Assembly (NCBI GenBank): GCA_963971575.1 | Contig: OZ020611.1 | Location: 221,146,260-221,210,259 of the forward strand | Reading direction: 5' to 3' | Source: Liopterus haemorrhoidalis | Taxonomy: Eukaryota; Arthropoda; Insecta; Coleoptera; Dytiscidae | DNA: 64,000 nt | In this document: in pieces, positions 44,588-56,727 of the stretch | How positions within the stretch are numbered: the first letter of the stretch is position 1 | How the letters are laid out: each line of letters starts with the position of its first letter | Made by a program: the position numbers and the translations under genes | The notes under the pieces: model-generated | The model's database searches: none | What the model was told of the DNA's origin: nothing | The model's input: the letters and a program-made list of their open reading frames with translations, nothing else

Positions 44588-44746
44588 ACACAGGAAACAA
44601 AAAAAAAAAACATTTTATTTCTCACATCGACACTACCAACTTGTATTTAAATATTGTTTTTCACTAAACTTTCTATTAAATGTTCTATTTCCATTTTTAT
44701 CCTGTTGGGAAATATTCTATTTTGGCCGATGAGGACCCATATTTAT

Positions 44747-45386
44747 ACCGACCGCCAACATATATAAGGGAGGTATTGTGATCATACCGATTTCGAGATT
44801 TCGATGGATCTCCACGAATTGAGGTCCCTACATAACGTTTTGACTATTTTTAGCATGATGTCTGTCGGTCTGTCTGTCCGTCCGTCTGTCCATCTGTCCG
44901 TCCGTCTGTCCGTCCGTCCGCCTGTCTGTCTGTGTACACGTGTAGAGCAAATTCGGATAAAAGGATTTTTATGAAACTTCATATTTAAACTTCTGCCATC
45001 AATGGCACGAGTTGATCAACTTTTGGTAAAAATCGGTTGACTAAAAATGGGAGTTTACTCGTGTCGATTTTAAGATTTTTGCGAATATTTAGCAACAGAA
45101 AAATATTTCGAAAAAATTTATTAACAAAAGTTGCTATAAATGCAATAACTAATAACTTTTATTTGAGATGTTTTATGATGAAAAGAAAAATTTCGAAAAA
45201 ATTGTCGTAAATTTTTGTAAAATTTTTTCAGTCTCAAATTTTCATACTTATATGTAACGTTTCCATGGTCATGATAAATAATATCTCTGTTAGAAAATAT
45301 TAGGCCAAGATATTTCTACTCTGCTGCTAGAATATATTTTATACAAGTACTTTATAATGGCGGTCGGTCCTGTGGTGGCCACAGCT
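44747..45386 (+). mobile_element. HINE-2 copy nested in the hAT element
   Basis: It starts ATACCGACCGCCAACATATA and ends TGGCGGTCGGT (45358-45368) followed by the hairpin CTGTGGTGGCCACAG (45370-45384). Inverted subterminal repeats, a GTCY tract (44862-44930) and a 3' stem-loop give it the same Helentron-type plan as HINE-1, with unrelated sequence. Confidence 0.75.
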
Positions 45387-45420
45387 GATTTTTTATTAAT
45401 AATTTTGTTTCATAGTTAAA

Positions 45421-45469
45421 CACGTTAGTTTTATTAAAATATACAGTATATTTTAATAAAACTAACGTG
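45421..45469. repeat. perfect 23-bp hairpin
   Basis: CACGTTAGTTTTATTAAAAT ATA and its exact reverse complement enclose 3 bases. It lies 35 bp beyond the end of HINE-2, inside the hAT element, and may be the element's own palindrome or a minute insertion. Confidence 0.8.
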
Positions 45470-45616
45470 CTTCATTCGATTCATTTTCACATATCTAGCT
45501 ACTTTAATGCAATTTGAAGAAGTATAAATAAAGTATTAAATTTAGCTTTTTTACTAAAAATTTTTAGGAGGTCACTGTCCCAGCGCCTCCCTGTCTCAGC
45601 CGCCACTGGTCCAAAT

Positions 45617-46243
45617 ACTAAATTTTCTGCGACTAGATGAATATTAAGTTAATTTAATGAATGCTATGACGGTTTCAGACGATTTTACCTACCTGCTTTA
45701 TCTGTATCCTTATGCATATTGGCAATATAACAACTTTCCAAGCTTGTATTCTACGACATAAGTGTAACCAACGTTTTATGACATTACTGTCTGTGTTATG
45801 TTGTCTGTTACGACTAAAATTAACTGTATCTCTCCCGTGGGAAACATTTATGAATTATTAATATTTTTACCTCAACGGAATTGTATTGAGTCTGTCTATA
45901 CGGTGGTTAAAGTCCATTACTATTAACTTAACGTCTGTGTACTGCAAATGTACTTCTAAAAATAAAATATGGTTGATAAACGAACCGAAAAATGCTAATG
46001 AATTATGAACAGGGATATTTATTATGAACTAAAACAAGTTTACTATCATTTTAAATCGTATTTTATGATTTTAATATGCCCCACTTGAATGCCATTTGAA
46101 TTGCGTCATCTTTCGCAGAAAAGGACATATTTCGGTATTTTTTCAGAATTTTACTGGGTGTTTCTAAGAAAGTTGTTGCAATTCTCAAATCTATATTTTT
46201 AGTTTGTAATAATTTTGAAGATAAATTTATTTCTCATAATTTT
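45617..46243. other. no recognisable feature
   Basis: AT-rich sequence with no repeats or coding signal that I can support. Confidence 0.45.
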
Positions 46244-46610
46244 TACCGACCGCCAATATATATAAGGGAGGTATTGTGATCATACCGATTTTGACATTTC
46301 GAGATTTCGATGGATCTCCACGGATTGAGGTCCCTACATAATGTTTTGACTATTTTTAGCATGATGTCTGTCGGTCTGTCCGTCCGTCTGTCCGTCTGTC
46401 CGTCTGTCCGTCTGTCTTCCGTCTGTCCGTCTGTCCGTCTGTCCGTCTGTCCGTCTGTCCGTCTGTCCGTCTGTCCGTCTGTCCGTCTGTCTGTGCACAC
46501 GTGCAGAGCAAATTCGGCTGAAAGGATTTTTATGAAACTTCATATTTAAGCTTCTGCCATCAATGGCACAAGTTGATCAACTTTTGGTAAAAATCGGTTT
46601 ACTTAATTTT
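46244..46610 (+). mobile_element. HINE-2 tandem unit 1, truncated
   Basis: It starts TACCGACCGCCAATATATAT and contains GTCCGTCT repeats (46370-46493). It stops shortly after GGTAAAAATCGGTTTACTTA, where unit 2 begins. The 3' subterminal repeat and hairpin are missing. Confidence 0.75.
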
Positions 46611-47171
46611 TACCGACCGCCAACATATATAAGGGAGGTATTGTGATCATACCAATTTTGACGTTACGAGATTTCAATGGATCTCCACGAATTGAGGTCC
46701 CTACATAACGTTTTGACTATTTTTAGCATGATGTCTGTCGGTCTGTCTGTCCGTCCGTCTGTCTGTCTGTCTGTCCTTCTGTCTGTCCGTCTGTCCGTCT
46801 GTCTGTCCGTCTGTCCATCTGTCCGTCTGTCCGTCTGTCCGTCTGTCCGTCTGTCCGTCTGTCCGTCTGTCCGTCTGTCCGTCTGTCCGTCTGTCCGTCT
46901 GTCCGTCTGTCCGTCTGTCCGTCTGTCCGTCTGTCCGTCTGTCCGTCTGTCCGTCTGTCCGTCTGTCCGTCTGTCCGTCTGTCCGTCTGTCCGTCTGTCT
47001 GTGCACACGTGCAGAGCAAATTCGGCTGAAAGGATTTTTATGAAACTTCATATTTAAGCTTCTGCCATCAATGGCACAAGTTGATCAACTTTTGGTAAAA
47101 ATCGGTTGACTAAAAATGGGAGTTTACTCGTGTCGATTTTAGGATTTTTGTGAATTCCAAGTCTTAATTTT
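46611..47171 (+). mobile_element. HINE-2 tandem unit 2, truncated, long GTCCGTCT tract
   Basis: The same 5' start is followed by about 270 bp of GTCTGTCC repeats (46733-47001). The unit ends after ACTCGTGTCGATTTTAGG, earlier than a full copy, directly at the start of unit 3. ORFs over the tract (TDRRTDGQ and SVCPSVRL repeats) are artefacts. Confidence 0.75.
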
Positions 47172-47981
47172 TACCGACCGCCAACATATATAAGGGAGGT
47201 ATTGTGATCATACCGATTTTGACATTTCGAGATTTCGATGGATCTCCACGAATTGAGGTCCCTACATAATGTTTTGACTATTTTTAGCATGATGTCTATC
47301 GGTCTGTCTGTCTGTCCGTCTGTCTGTCCGTCTGTCCGTCTGTCCGTCTGTCCGTCTGTCCGTCTGTCCGTCTGTCTGTCCGTCTGTCTGTGTACACGTG
47401 CAGAGCAAATTCGGCTGAAATGATTTTCATGAAACTTCATATTTAAGCTTCTGCCATCAATGGCACGAGTTGATCAACGTTTGGTAAAAATCGGTTGACT
47501 AAAAATGGGAGTTTACTCGTGTCGATTTTAAGATTTTTGTGAATATTTCACAACAGAAGAAAATTTCGAAAAAATTTATTGAACAAAAGTTGCTATAAAA
47601 GCAATAATTAGTAACTTTTATTTGAAACGTTTTTTGATGAAACGAAAAATTTCGAATAATTTTTGTAAAATTTTTCTCAATTTTTTCATACTTATATGTA
47701 ACGTTTCCATGGTCATGATAAATAATATCTCTGTTAGAAAATATTAGGCTATTTCTATAATATTAAGTTATTTCTACTCTGCTGCTAGAATGTATTTTAT
47801 ATACTTATATAAAATACTTTATGATGGCGGTCGGTCCTGTATATGTAACGTTTCCATGGTCATGATAAATAATACTATATCTCTGTTAGAAAATATTAGG
47901 TCAATTTATTTCTACTCTGCTGCTAGAATGTAATTTATATAAGTACTTTATGATGGCGGTCGGTCCTGTGGTGGCCACTGA
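47172..47981 (+). mobile_element. HINE-2 tandem unit 3, full length with doubled 3' end
   Basis: This unit runs from TTACCGACCGCCAACATATA to TGGCGGTCGGT and the hairpin at 47964-47980. About 125 bp of the 3' end is present twice in tandem (47690-47838 and 47839-47968), each beginning near TATATGTAACGTTTCCATGG and ending GATGGCGGTCGGTCCTG. Confidence 0.75.
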
Positions 47982-49237
47982 TTTTTTAATTAAAGTACAC
48001 ATAAAAATACAAATTCAAAATTATTCATACTTTTTATAAGATTTGAAGCATTGCCTCTTTTTTCGTTTTTTTCACTTTTTAAGCTTAATTCAGAAATGTA
48101 ATGGCTGTAAGTGAAATATGTATTCTAGCCCAAATTATTGGGCCCCCAAAGCTTCGGGCCCCCCCTTCTTGCGGCATGGTAGTTCCGCCACTGCCAATGC
48201 AACTGTGAAATTTTAATAAACTCAGTGACGTATTTAATAACAATATTAACCTACGCTTTAATAGTAGAAATTCTTTGGTACGCGCACCTATTCCCAGTTG
48301 CCTGTCGATCCGTGTAAGTTACAGCCGTCTCTGAAGAATGTAATATATGGTATATTGCTTGCACCATACCTCACATTTTATTTTTGTTACGATTCTGTTG
48401 TGTCTCATCTGGGTGTGATTTTTAAATCCCTGAGTCCTCGACAGAATGATAAATGGCAACATTTCACCGGGCTAATGTCATGTGTTAATTTCTACTTAAT
48501 TTGTTATATGCATTAAAATGCATACGGAAGTAGGTCATAACCTAAATTTACGCACTTGTTTATATTTTTAGGTAAAATTATAATTTACATTTTTTTACAT
48601 TCTGTTTTCTAAAAGAAACAAAATGTTGACTTGAAGTTAAATAAGTTTTATGTAAAACGTTAAAATATTTTGTTCTGGGTTTTGGCTAACTTTTTGTTCA
48701 TAAAATTGCAATCGTAAAATATGATATGGAAATAACTTTAAAAAGAGTAGTATAAACACAATTCACTTACCAGGGTAAATTGTTTAGTTGTTCATAAAAA
48801 TATTCACCAAGATTTAGCTCACCTGAAAAAAGAAAAAGATTTTAAAAAGATTTATAAAATATATAGAAATGTGCAATATATAATTATTTACATAATAATA
48901 TTTGACAGTAATCAGTATAATATGTTAGAATTACTGCAGTAGCTGAGCTAGAAATTTTGCTCTTCTAGACAAGTATGTTCGAAGTGACCCCGTGTCACTA
49001 GCCGACAAAAAATAGAGAACTGAAGAAGGATTGAAAAAAAGTCGTTGGGGGGCCGTGAAGTCATTTAAAATCGAAAAATGTAAATAGAATAGAAATTCCC
49101 TCAATTTTGCAAGACAGACATATTCATAAAAATATACTTGGCATAACATAAATAAAATAAATTATACTTATTTGAAATATTTCACTTTTAAATCGTACCT
49201 GAAAGTACTTGTAAGTGTAATGTTTTTAATCATTCTT
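47982..49237. other. no gene; possible hAT end
   Basis: TAGTTCCGCCACTG at 48180-48193 (CAGTGGCGGAACTA on the minus strand) resembles a hAT terminus. No partner or duplication was found. ORFs at 48298-48516 and 48931-49149 are unrecognised. Confidence 0.4.
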
Positions 49238-49284
49238 AGGGTTTCGTAGGTATGACCAAAAAACCCTTATACCGTCATTTTGCC

Positions 49285-49657
<373 letters not shown>

Positions 49658-50069
49658 AGAGTTCAAATTTGGCATGCTTATACAACTCTTTCTTTATAAA
49701 ACATATCCCCCTAAAAACTTAAACAAATATCTGCTCATCGAAAAAAAAATATTTTTTTTTAATTCTGGGTAGGTGTCAAATGAAAGCCCTTAGTATGTGG
49801 ATTAACGATCAAAACTTTATTTTTGCAAAATAAATTATTTTTACGCGATTTTTGACAAAATTGTGCAAACATTTTTTTGTCCCATTTTATAGCTCAGATG
49901 GTTTAAACTAAAAATCTGAAAAAATTCTCAGTAATATACATTTGTGTGAATCGGAATAGTACAACAGGAATTTTTGATTAGATTATGTTTTCGGAAAATA
50001 ACGCATTTTTGTGTTTTTTGCTTGACCACGTAAAATATTTAATAACTTATCTAACACACTGAACCAGTA

Positions 50070-50142
50070 TGCTTTGATAGTGTAATGGCTAGCATGCTCG
50101 CGTTTGCAACTAATTTGCAAATTAAGTTCTCTCCGCTCTCTT
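50070..50142 (+). repeat. degenerate tRNA-like segment in HINE-1
   Basis: GATAGTGTAATGGCTAGCATGC resembles the A-box region at 17.0 and 63.2 kb and in copy 1. The expected B-box position reads AAGTTCTCTCCGC, a weak match. It occupies the same site inside HINE-1. Confidence 0.45.
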
Positions 50143-50727
50143 AATTTTGTTTAAATTACTTTTTCAAAATTCTAATTATTTGGGCAAATGTTGCATTTAA
50201 TTTTTAAAAGCGTAAATTTAATAACCAGTGGAAATTGTTGAAATTGAAAACACGAATTCAGACAACCAATGGAAGCCATAGGCGCAAGTTTCAAAATCTT
50301 AATGAACCTTGCTATATATATATATAAAAAAAAAAAATACTGCACATATTAAGAAACCTTAATAATGGTATTAGGCAATCGAATTAATATTAACAAAAAA
50401 AATATTTTAACATAAAATTTGTTTTGGCATCTCAAATAATCATCGTTCACTAAATACCTGTGAAACTCTGAAATGTGTGAAAATTCACACTTTACTTCAA
50501 TTTTTATTTATGTTATTCTCCAAGGTACAGAAAGCTCAAGAATAAGAATGTGAAAGGGTTTGAATCAAAATGGAAGGCACTTTAAACACTTTTACATAAA
50601 AATACTTGACTTTCAACTCGTCATAGAGAATACAATTTTTCGTGAACCGCAAAAAATCCTTTATATCCGATACCTGCGGTTCGTTTCGAAAAATTTCAGT
50701 AAAACCATTCGACTATTTGGTTAAACT

Positions 50728-50930
50728 AGGGTGACCATTTGTCTCGCATTTTAACATTTTGTCCCGCATTGTCCCGCATTTTGGATTTGGGAGGTGAGGA
50801 CCCTTTTTTTGCTCTTCACTTGGATTTGGGAGGTGAAGACCTTTTTTTTGCTCTTCACTTGGATTTTGGGAGATGAGGACCTTTTTTTTGCTCCGTCCCG
50901 CATTGCTTTCTTAAGAAAATGGTCACCCTA
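50728..50930. mobile_element. hAT MITE carrying the GAGGACC minisatellite, 203 bp
   Basis: The ends TAGGGTGACCATTT and AAATGGTCACCCTA pair, with GGTTAAAC and GATTAAAC (7 of 8) as duplication (50720-50727, 50931-50938). It holds three units of GGAGGTGAGGACC-T(n)-GCTCTTCACTTGGAT (50783-50895), opposite in orientation to those in the 26.3-kb sister. GTCCCGCATT is repeated near both ends. Confidence 0.88.
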
Positions 50931-50938
50931 GATTAAAC

Positions 50939-52409
50939 TTTAGTTATATTTTTCTAACTTGCTCACACACCACGATTTAGAGAAAAATCGTGTTATTTTA
51001 CTTATTCTATTTAACTTATAAATAAAATACTAGTCTGAGCACATGCGTGCTCATTACGACTTTAAAGTATAATATTTTTATTTAAAAGTGTTCAAGATGC
51101 TTTCTATTTTGATCTAAACACTTTTGAATAATTACTCTTGTGCTATTTGTAGCTCGGAACATAATAGTAATAATAATATCTAAAAATATTTTACTTCTAA
51201 GTCGTAATTGAAGGTAAAACTTGAAAGTAAGACTTGAGAGTGTGAAATTTTTATTTATTATTAACAATTAATATAGTAAATATTATTAATATTAATATTG
51301 TAAATAAAAAATAATACTTTTAAGTCGTTGCAGATAGTACTATTTTTCGTAAACCGTCAAAGATATTAAAAAATGTTTAAGAAAAATTACTTCCGTTTAA
51401 AAATTCTATACAAGTAGAATTTTAGAAACCAAAATTGTCCTTGTTATTCTGTACTTTCGTGTCAGGATAAGAGTGTTTTGCTAACCTGCTAAATCCAAAA
51501 ATCATGCCAACGAAATACATAAAAACCAACGTACGTGTCCTATGCATATGATATAAAAATTGCATAACTTTCTTATCAAGAAAACTTCCCTGTTGTTAGT
51601 TTTAAAGAAGGGCGATAAATTAAGTCATCAATATTCCCTGGAGCTGAGAAGGTGAAGGCGTGCAACGGTCGTCAAGTCCCGTCATGGTTGAGGGAGCGCG
51701 CAACCATACAAATAAAACAATAAAATATCGGCTTAAGAAGTTTTCCACAAGAATCGCTCCCTGCAGTCTACTACACACCTCTCAAAGGTCAGTGGGGTAA
51801 ACAGTGGCAATTGTTAGCCTAGTGTTAGTTCGAATTGAATTAATTTCGAATTAATGTCTATTATATGAATAATCCAACATTGAAACATGTCTACAGGTGT
51901 AACTCTAAATGTGGGCGATGGCATTTTACGCGGGAAAAGTCTTTTTCTTTGCACAATAGTATAATGAAACACAATTCTCATAAGGCATCATTATACCGCA
52001 TGCGTTTTTGGAATGACGAGTTTCTTAATCGACAAGTGAGGCAAGAAAACCTTATGTAACGATATTTTTTATACTGTTTTTTCTATTTTGTTTTTCATGC
52101 CTTTTAAAATATTTTAATTCTGCATAATATTTATATCAAAGATCATCCTTGTTTACGTAATTTGGAACGTGATTGTAGTGGTTGGCCGGACTGATTTAAT
52201 AGGCTTATATTTTCCAAGATGGCTGTCAATTTTTGCTTTGCAATATTTGTAGGTTAATGGTAGGGTAATTTTATGATAAAAATGTTTAGTTTCAGAATGA
52301 AACTCATTTTAACACTCAATTTAGTTTAATAATGATTGTCATATGAATGCAAAATAGAAACAAGTAAATTAGATTACTGAACACGAACGTTACCGTTTGA
52401 GTTATTTTG
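50939..52409. other. mostly featureless
   Basis: AT-rich. Apart from the short ORF at 51865-52059, nothing is recognisable. A GC-richer patch lies at 51640-51720 without a coding signal. Confidence 0.4.
51865..52059 (+). CDS. short unrecognised ORF with paired Cys
   Basis: A 64-residue ORF with YRCNSKCGRWHFTREKSF near the N-terminus. The CxxxC followed by HF and SF faintly recalls the zinc-ribbon of ISXO2/Merlin-type transposases, but the rest does not align to anything I know. It is basic and has no upstream coding context. It may be a transposase scrap or chance. Confidence 0.2.
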   Translation: MNNPTLKHVYRCNSKCGRWHFTREKSFSLHNSIMKHNSHKASLYRMRFWNDEFLNRQVRQENLM

Positions 52410-52592
52410 ATATTATCTGTCTCATTTTGTAATACGGAACTAACAGTGAAAGTTCATTTTTTATGTTGTATATTGACAATACATTTATAGTATTGGTCCA
52501 CACGGATACGCCAAAGTCTGTTTACACCAGAACAGTCACCAAAGTAACCAGATCTAGTTTCGTATTACAAACTGAGACGGATTATACTAATA
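52410..52592. mobile_element. small MITE, about 180 bp
   Basis: TTATCTGTCTCATTTTGTAA and TACGGAACTA at the left pair with TAGTTTCGTATTACAAACTG and AGACGGATTATA at the right. The target duplication is not certain, though TA is possible. Confidence 0.55.
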
Positions 52593-52713
52593 ATTGTGAA
52601 CAGCAGTAGATAGATATGAACAAAAACAATGAACGTGGTATTTTCTATTAATCATTTAGATTTAAAATTACTCCTTAAACACACACAGAAAAGTTTATTT
52701 CTATAAAATTACT

Positions 52714-53815
52714 AACTGCCCCGCCCGGCTTCGTTCGAGGACAATTTGTTATTAATAACCTATATTTTGAAATTGTCCACATACCCACTCTTATTTACGT
52801 TAAAAATTTCAAGCAAAAGCAAAAAAAAATATTATATGAGAATACAGATTACCAATTACAATTTTTTATTTATAATTAAAAAATTGTCGTAAATCCTGAA
52901 CCGATTTTAAAAATTCTTTCTATTCTGATTAGACTATAAATTGTGTATAAGCTGTTCACTTTTGTAAGAACAAACTAGATCTGGTTATTTTGATTACTTT
53001 TATAGTGTATTACTGACTTTAAATGTCAATTAAAAATATTCCTTACGCTGTAAAACCGACTTTAGGTTTCTAGGTTATGATCATTATAATTAAGATATCA
53101 TTTTTCATTATGACATATGTCAAATGGATTGAAATTTTAAAAAAGTGACATTTTTTAATACCAACATGACATAAAATTTCAAAGATGTAAACTATTGAAA
53201 ACAAAATTACCTCTTAGTTTGTTCTTACAAAAGTGAAAAGCTTATATTAAGTTTTGTTATCACTGATAATTTTAAGAAAAGGCGTTAATTAGGAATGGAA
53301 AACATGGATTTTGTTTTACCCACCCTCACAAGTTTCATTTTAACTTTGGAACTATTAAACCGATTTTTATAAAATAGGCTAAAACCTGGTCAAATATGGT
53401 TTTTTGTTTACCGCACACCTCTTTTTAAATTTTTGGAACTACTGAACAGATTTTAAGAATTCTTTCTATTCTGATTAGTGTATAAATCGTATGCCAAAAT
53501 TGCTGGTGATGAAATCTATGTTGTCACAGAAAATTTCGAAGAAATTTGTTAAATATGACCGAAAAACATTGATTTCGTTTTAACCGCGAGCACAAATATC
53601 GTTATAATCTTATCTCCTCTTATCTTCCACTATCTTTGGAATTACCGAACCGACTTTAATAAAACACAGTAGAAAACCTGACCAAATGATGTAGCTGCAA
53701 ATAAAAAAAAAAAAAACGCGTGAAAATTGGATCAGTAGTTCTCGAGTAAAAAGCGCACAAATGGGCAGACTAGCAGACAGAGAGACGGTGCCTTTTATAT
53801 AGATAGAAATATGGG
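52714..53815 (+). repeat. dispersed repeat of the CCCGGCTTCG type
   Basis: It starts TGCCCCGCCCGGCTTCG and ends GACAGAGAGACGGTGCC then TTTTATATAGATAGA. ACCGATTTTAAAAATTCTTTC and ATTCTGATTAG occur in two blocks (52900, 53450), and a final block has GGATCAGTAGTTCTCGAG. Repeats with this start and end are common in insects, but I cannot assign a class. It is interrupted by the MITE at 52948-53244. Confidence 0.5.
52948..53244. mobile_element. TA-flanked MITE, 297 bp
   Basis: Inverted ends of about 32 bp differ at one position: TAAGCTGTTCACTTTTGTAA left, TTACAAAAGTGAAAAGCTTA right, followed inward by GAACAAACTA and its complement. TA lies outside each end. It is inserted in the CCCGGCTTCG repeat. 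No ORF. Confidence 0.75.
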
Positions 53816-53856
53816 CACTTTTGCGCAAAGAGTATTTTTGAGACAAAGAGATAGAG

Positions 53857-53862
<6 letters not shown>

Positions 53863-53908
<46 letters not shown>
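53863..53908. repeat. (GA)n microsatellite
   Basis: Pure GA after a short GAAA stretch. The minus-strand Ser/Leu-rich ORF across it is not a gene. Confidence 0.9.
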
Positions 53909-53909
<1 letters not shown>

Positions 53910-54413
53910 AATCTTTTTTCTGAGTATATGTGACATATTTGGTCCTATCTTAACTACCTTCCTTGACTGCAACTTTCCCTTACAATTCCAGTTACTGTTT
54001 TTTTTTTCTCTCATTTTGTTATTATTCTTATCTCTCACTTTATTATTATTCTTATTGTTATTATATTATGATTTTTTTTTTCTTTCGTATAGATTATTGT
54101 ATTAAAATTTGTACTTTTGTTTTGTGTTAGGCACTTTGTACAATTCGTGGAAACCTATTATTAAGTTACTCGAAAGGGTGATTTGCTGGTTTCCCATGTT
54201 GGAAATAAATAAAATAAAAAAAAAAAAAAAAAAAATTTACACCATCAAATTAATATACATTTTGGTACAGATTATGTGTATTTTATAGAGGTTTTAAGGA
54301 GCATCTTACAATATTAAATTATTTTAAATAATGCGGATACCTTTATTTTCCAATTGCTGACAGTTCTAAGGTAGAATTGTAGAATACAGAACCGCAACTA
54401 GCTTTTTTCTCGC
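53909..54413. other. probable retroposed 3' end with A tail
   Basis: From about 54110 a TTGTGTTAGGCACTTTGTAC stretch leads to GGAAATAAATAAAATAAAA and a run of A (to 54235). This looks like the 3' untranslated end of a LINE or SINE, but no coding sequence lies upstream to name it. Confidence 0.35.
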
Positions 54414-54529
54414 CCTGGACAAGATTTTTTAATCCCCCCCCCCCCCCCTAAACATTATATAATAGGTGATGTCCTAAGAAAAGGTCCTCACTTCTAAAAT
54501 ACAAGTAATGACCTAACAAAAAATTGATG

Positions 54530-55499
54530 TGAAGTGTGAATTTTCACACATTTCAGGGTTTTGCAGGTATTTAGTAAGTGAATGATGATTATTTTGGATG
54601 CGAAAACAAATTTTATATTAAAATATTTTTTTTGTTAATTTTAATTCGAACGCCTAATACCATTATTTAGGTTTCTAAATATGTGCAGTATTTTTTTTTT
54701 ATATAGCAAGGTTCATTAAGAATTTCAAAATTGCGCCTATGGCTTCCATTGGTTGTTATAAGTTCCGCCCCTCTGATTTCGTGTACATTGAAACAGAATT
54801 AAATTATAATTTAAACAATTTCCACTGGCTATTAAATTTACGCTTTTAAAAATTAAATGCAACATTTGCCAAAATATAATTAGAATTTTGAAAAAATAAT
54901 TTAAACAATATAGAAATTAAAAAAAATATATATATATAGTCTCTTCTCCAGGGTTCGATCCCTATCGTATCGGGTTACATGGGTGAAAAGTCAGCGTCAA
55001 ATACCACTAGACCAGCACACACGTTAGAGTGTTGCTTGTTACAAAGCTATAACTTGTGTACATTATTAGCCAAAAATCACAAAAAATGCGTTTTTTTCCA
55101 AAAACCTAATCTGATCAAAAATTCCTGTTGAACTATTTCGGTTCACACCAATGTACATTACTTAGAATTTTTTCAGATTTTTAGTTTAAACCATCTGGGC
55201 TACAGGGTGTGGGACAAAAAATTTTTTGCACAATTTTGGCAAAAATCGCTTCAAAATAATTTATTTTACAAAAATAAAAATTTGATCGTTAATCCACGTA
55301 CCAAGGGCTTTCATTTGATACCCTACTCAGAATTATAAAAAAATATTTTTTTTTCGATGAGCACATATTTGTTTATATTTTTAGGGGGATATGTTTTTTA
55401 GATGTTTTAGTATTTTTCCTATGTGCGGGTCAAAGAGTTGTATAAGCATGCCAAATTTCAACTCTCTAGGTTTAGCCGTTTGGCTACAATTTTTACCGA

Positions 55500-55545
<46 letters not shown>

Positions 55546-55546
55546 C

Positions 55547-55585
<39 letters not shown>

Positions 55586-55632
55586 GACAAAATGACGGTA
55601 TAAGGGTTTTTTGGTCATACCTACAAAACCCT
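54530..55632 (-). mobile_element. HINE-1 copy with GTCT tract and tRNA-like segment
   Basis: In reverse it starts with the hairpin GTGTGAATTTTCACAC (54534-54549) and AGGGTTTTGCAGGTA, and ends GGTCATACCTACAAAACCCTA. The microsatellite is CAGA repeats at 55501-55585. The 3' variant has GTGAATGATGATTATTTTGG. All diagnostic parts of the family are present. Confidence 0.82.
54942..55018 (-). repeat. tRNA-like segment in HINE-1
   Basis: The minus strand gives GCTGGTCTAGTGGTATTTGA, a good A box, and AGGGATCGAACCCTGG, a B-box-like T arm. The spacing is tRNA-like. The anticodon region differs from the 17.0 and 63.2 kb segments. Confidence 0.6.
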
Positions 55633-55780
55633 AAAAAAGGTCCCCACTTCTAAAATCCAAGTGACAACCTAAAAGAAGATCCTCACTCAAATACAGTTAT
55701 TATATTAATATTTTCCTTTTTGTCTCCCCCCTCGATCTGAGCCCCGGACCTGTGCCCCTGTTGCCTCTGTTTAATTACAG

Positions 55781-56503
55781 ACACTGGTACAATGTAGTGA
55801 GTATTAGTAACAGAGAGATATAATGCTAATATGTATCATAAGGTATAAAATTCGAACGTTTCGGAAAGCGCTCAACAATCAGTTTCAGTCTTTAGCGATC
55901 ATGACGTTGTCATGATAAAGTGTTGACGTAATATATTAGTCTAAAAATTAAGCCGAACAAATTTAAAATTCGTCGTATGTGTTATAAAACATGAATGTTC
56001 AAATATGTCAAGAAAAATGAACTTCGTTTTCCAGATTCTATTTCCACTCTTTAAAAAACAAAATAATAAACAATAACATTTTGTCAGTAGATTTTTGTCT
56101 CGAGCTGAATATAGACTTTGTCCTGTGAAGGAATCCTGCACATGTGTACATCGTGACGTGTCGAAACAGAGCGTTGTCCATTTCCGGTCCGTGCCGGATT
56201 TACAGCTAAAACTTTCAGTTCTCTCGCGTTCACCGATCTATAATTCATGAGTGCTCTGTATGCCCGTTCCGCTGCTTGTTGCACTGACGCCCAGCTCTTT
56301 ACTTAGGGCAGCCGGAAGGTGGTTGGTCGCTGGAAAACAACCCATTGCCTCGAGCTTGAAAAACTATTGAAATAGGATAAACTCTGAAATATCGACTTTT
56401 CTCTTTATCCCATAATACTAGATAGTATTATTTAATATCTTTCTCTGACTAGAATATTATTCCAGATATTTTGTGCTTCAAATATAGTAGTTATATGTTC
56501 TTT

Positions 56504-56534
<31 letters not shown>

Positions 56535-56727
56535 TTGCTCATTTGCATTTTTGCTCAAATCATGACCAATGATGTTCATGGTCAATGCAATTGTACAATT
56601 GTGCAAAAGATTTGGCATAAATTTTATCTGGTTATAGATCAGTGAAATTATTTATTATTATTATTATTATAGCGGCAAGAAAAGAAGCCGAGGTCTTATA
56701 ATGCTTAATTAACATTTAATAAAATTA
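55781..56727. other. no recognisable feature
   Basis: Includes TA runs (56506-56533) and an ATT tract (56652-56670). The minus-strand ORF at 56084-56284 is unrecognised. Confidence 0.4.

Larger units (their letters stand above)
44048..45608 (-). mobile_element. hAT element, 1,561 bp, with nested HINE-2
   Basis: A perfect 8-bp duplication GTCCAAAT lies on both sides (44040-44047, 45609-45616). The ends are CAGTAGCGGCTGGTGAG and CTCAGCCGCCACTG, an inverted pair of hAT type. Inside are a transposase remnant on the minus strand and a HINE-2 copy at 44747-45386. The element is therefore a deletion derivative later hit by HINE-2. Confidence 0.88.
54414..55780 (-). repeat. minisatellite-bearing repeat split by HINE-1
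   Basis: On both sides of the HINE-1 copy are diverged minus-oriented units: GGTCCTCACTTCTAAAATAC (54484) and GGTCCCCACTTCTAAAATCC with GATCCTCACTCAAAT (55638-55690). A 15-C run lies at 54434-54448. The pieces read as one former repeat array interrupted by the insertion. The outer ends cannot be defined. Confidence 0.5.

Noticed and set aside
46334..47057. Long repetitive ORFs (TDRRTDGQ / SVCPSVRL) on both strands
   Set aside because: They lie exactly on the GTCC/GTCT arrays of HINE-2. Open frames in several phases on both strands are expected from an 8-bp repeat without stops.
48180..48200. hAT element end (CAGTGGCGGAACTA on the minus strand)
   Set aside because: Only one end is visible and no 8-bp duplication was found, so it was not called as an element.
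53610..54038. 142-residue minus-strand ORF rich in Ser/Leu
   Set aside because: The central part is the (GA)n repeat; flanking residues show no motif.
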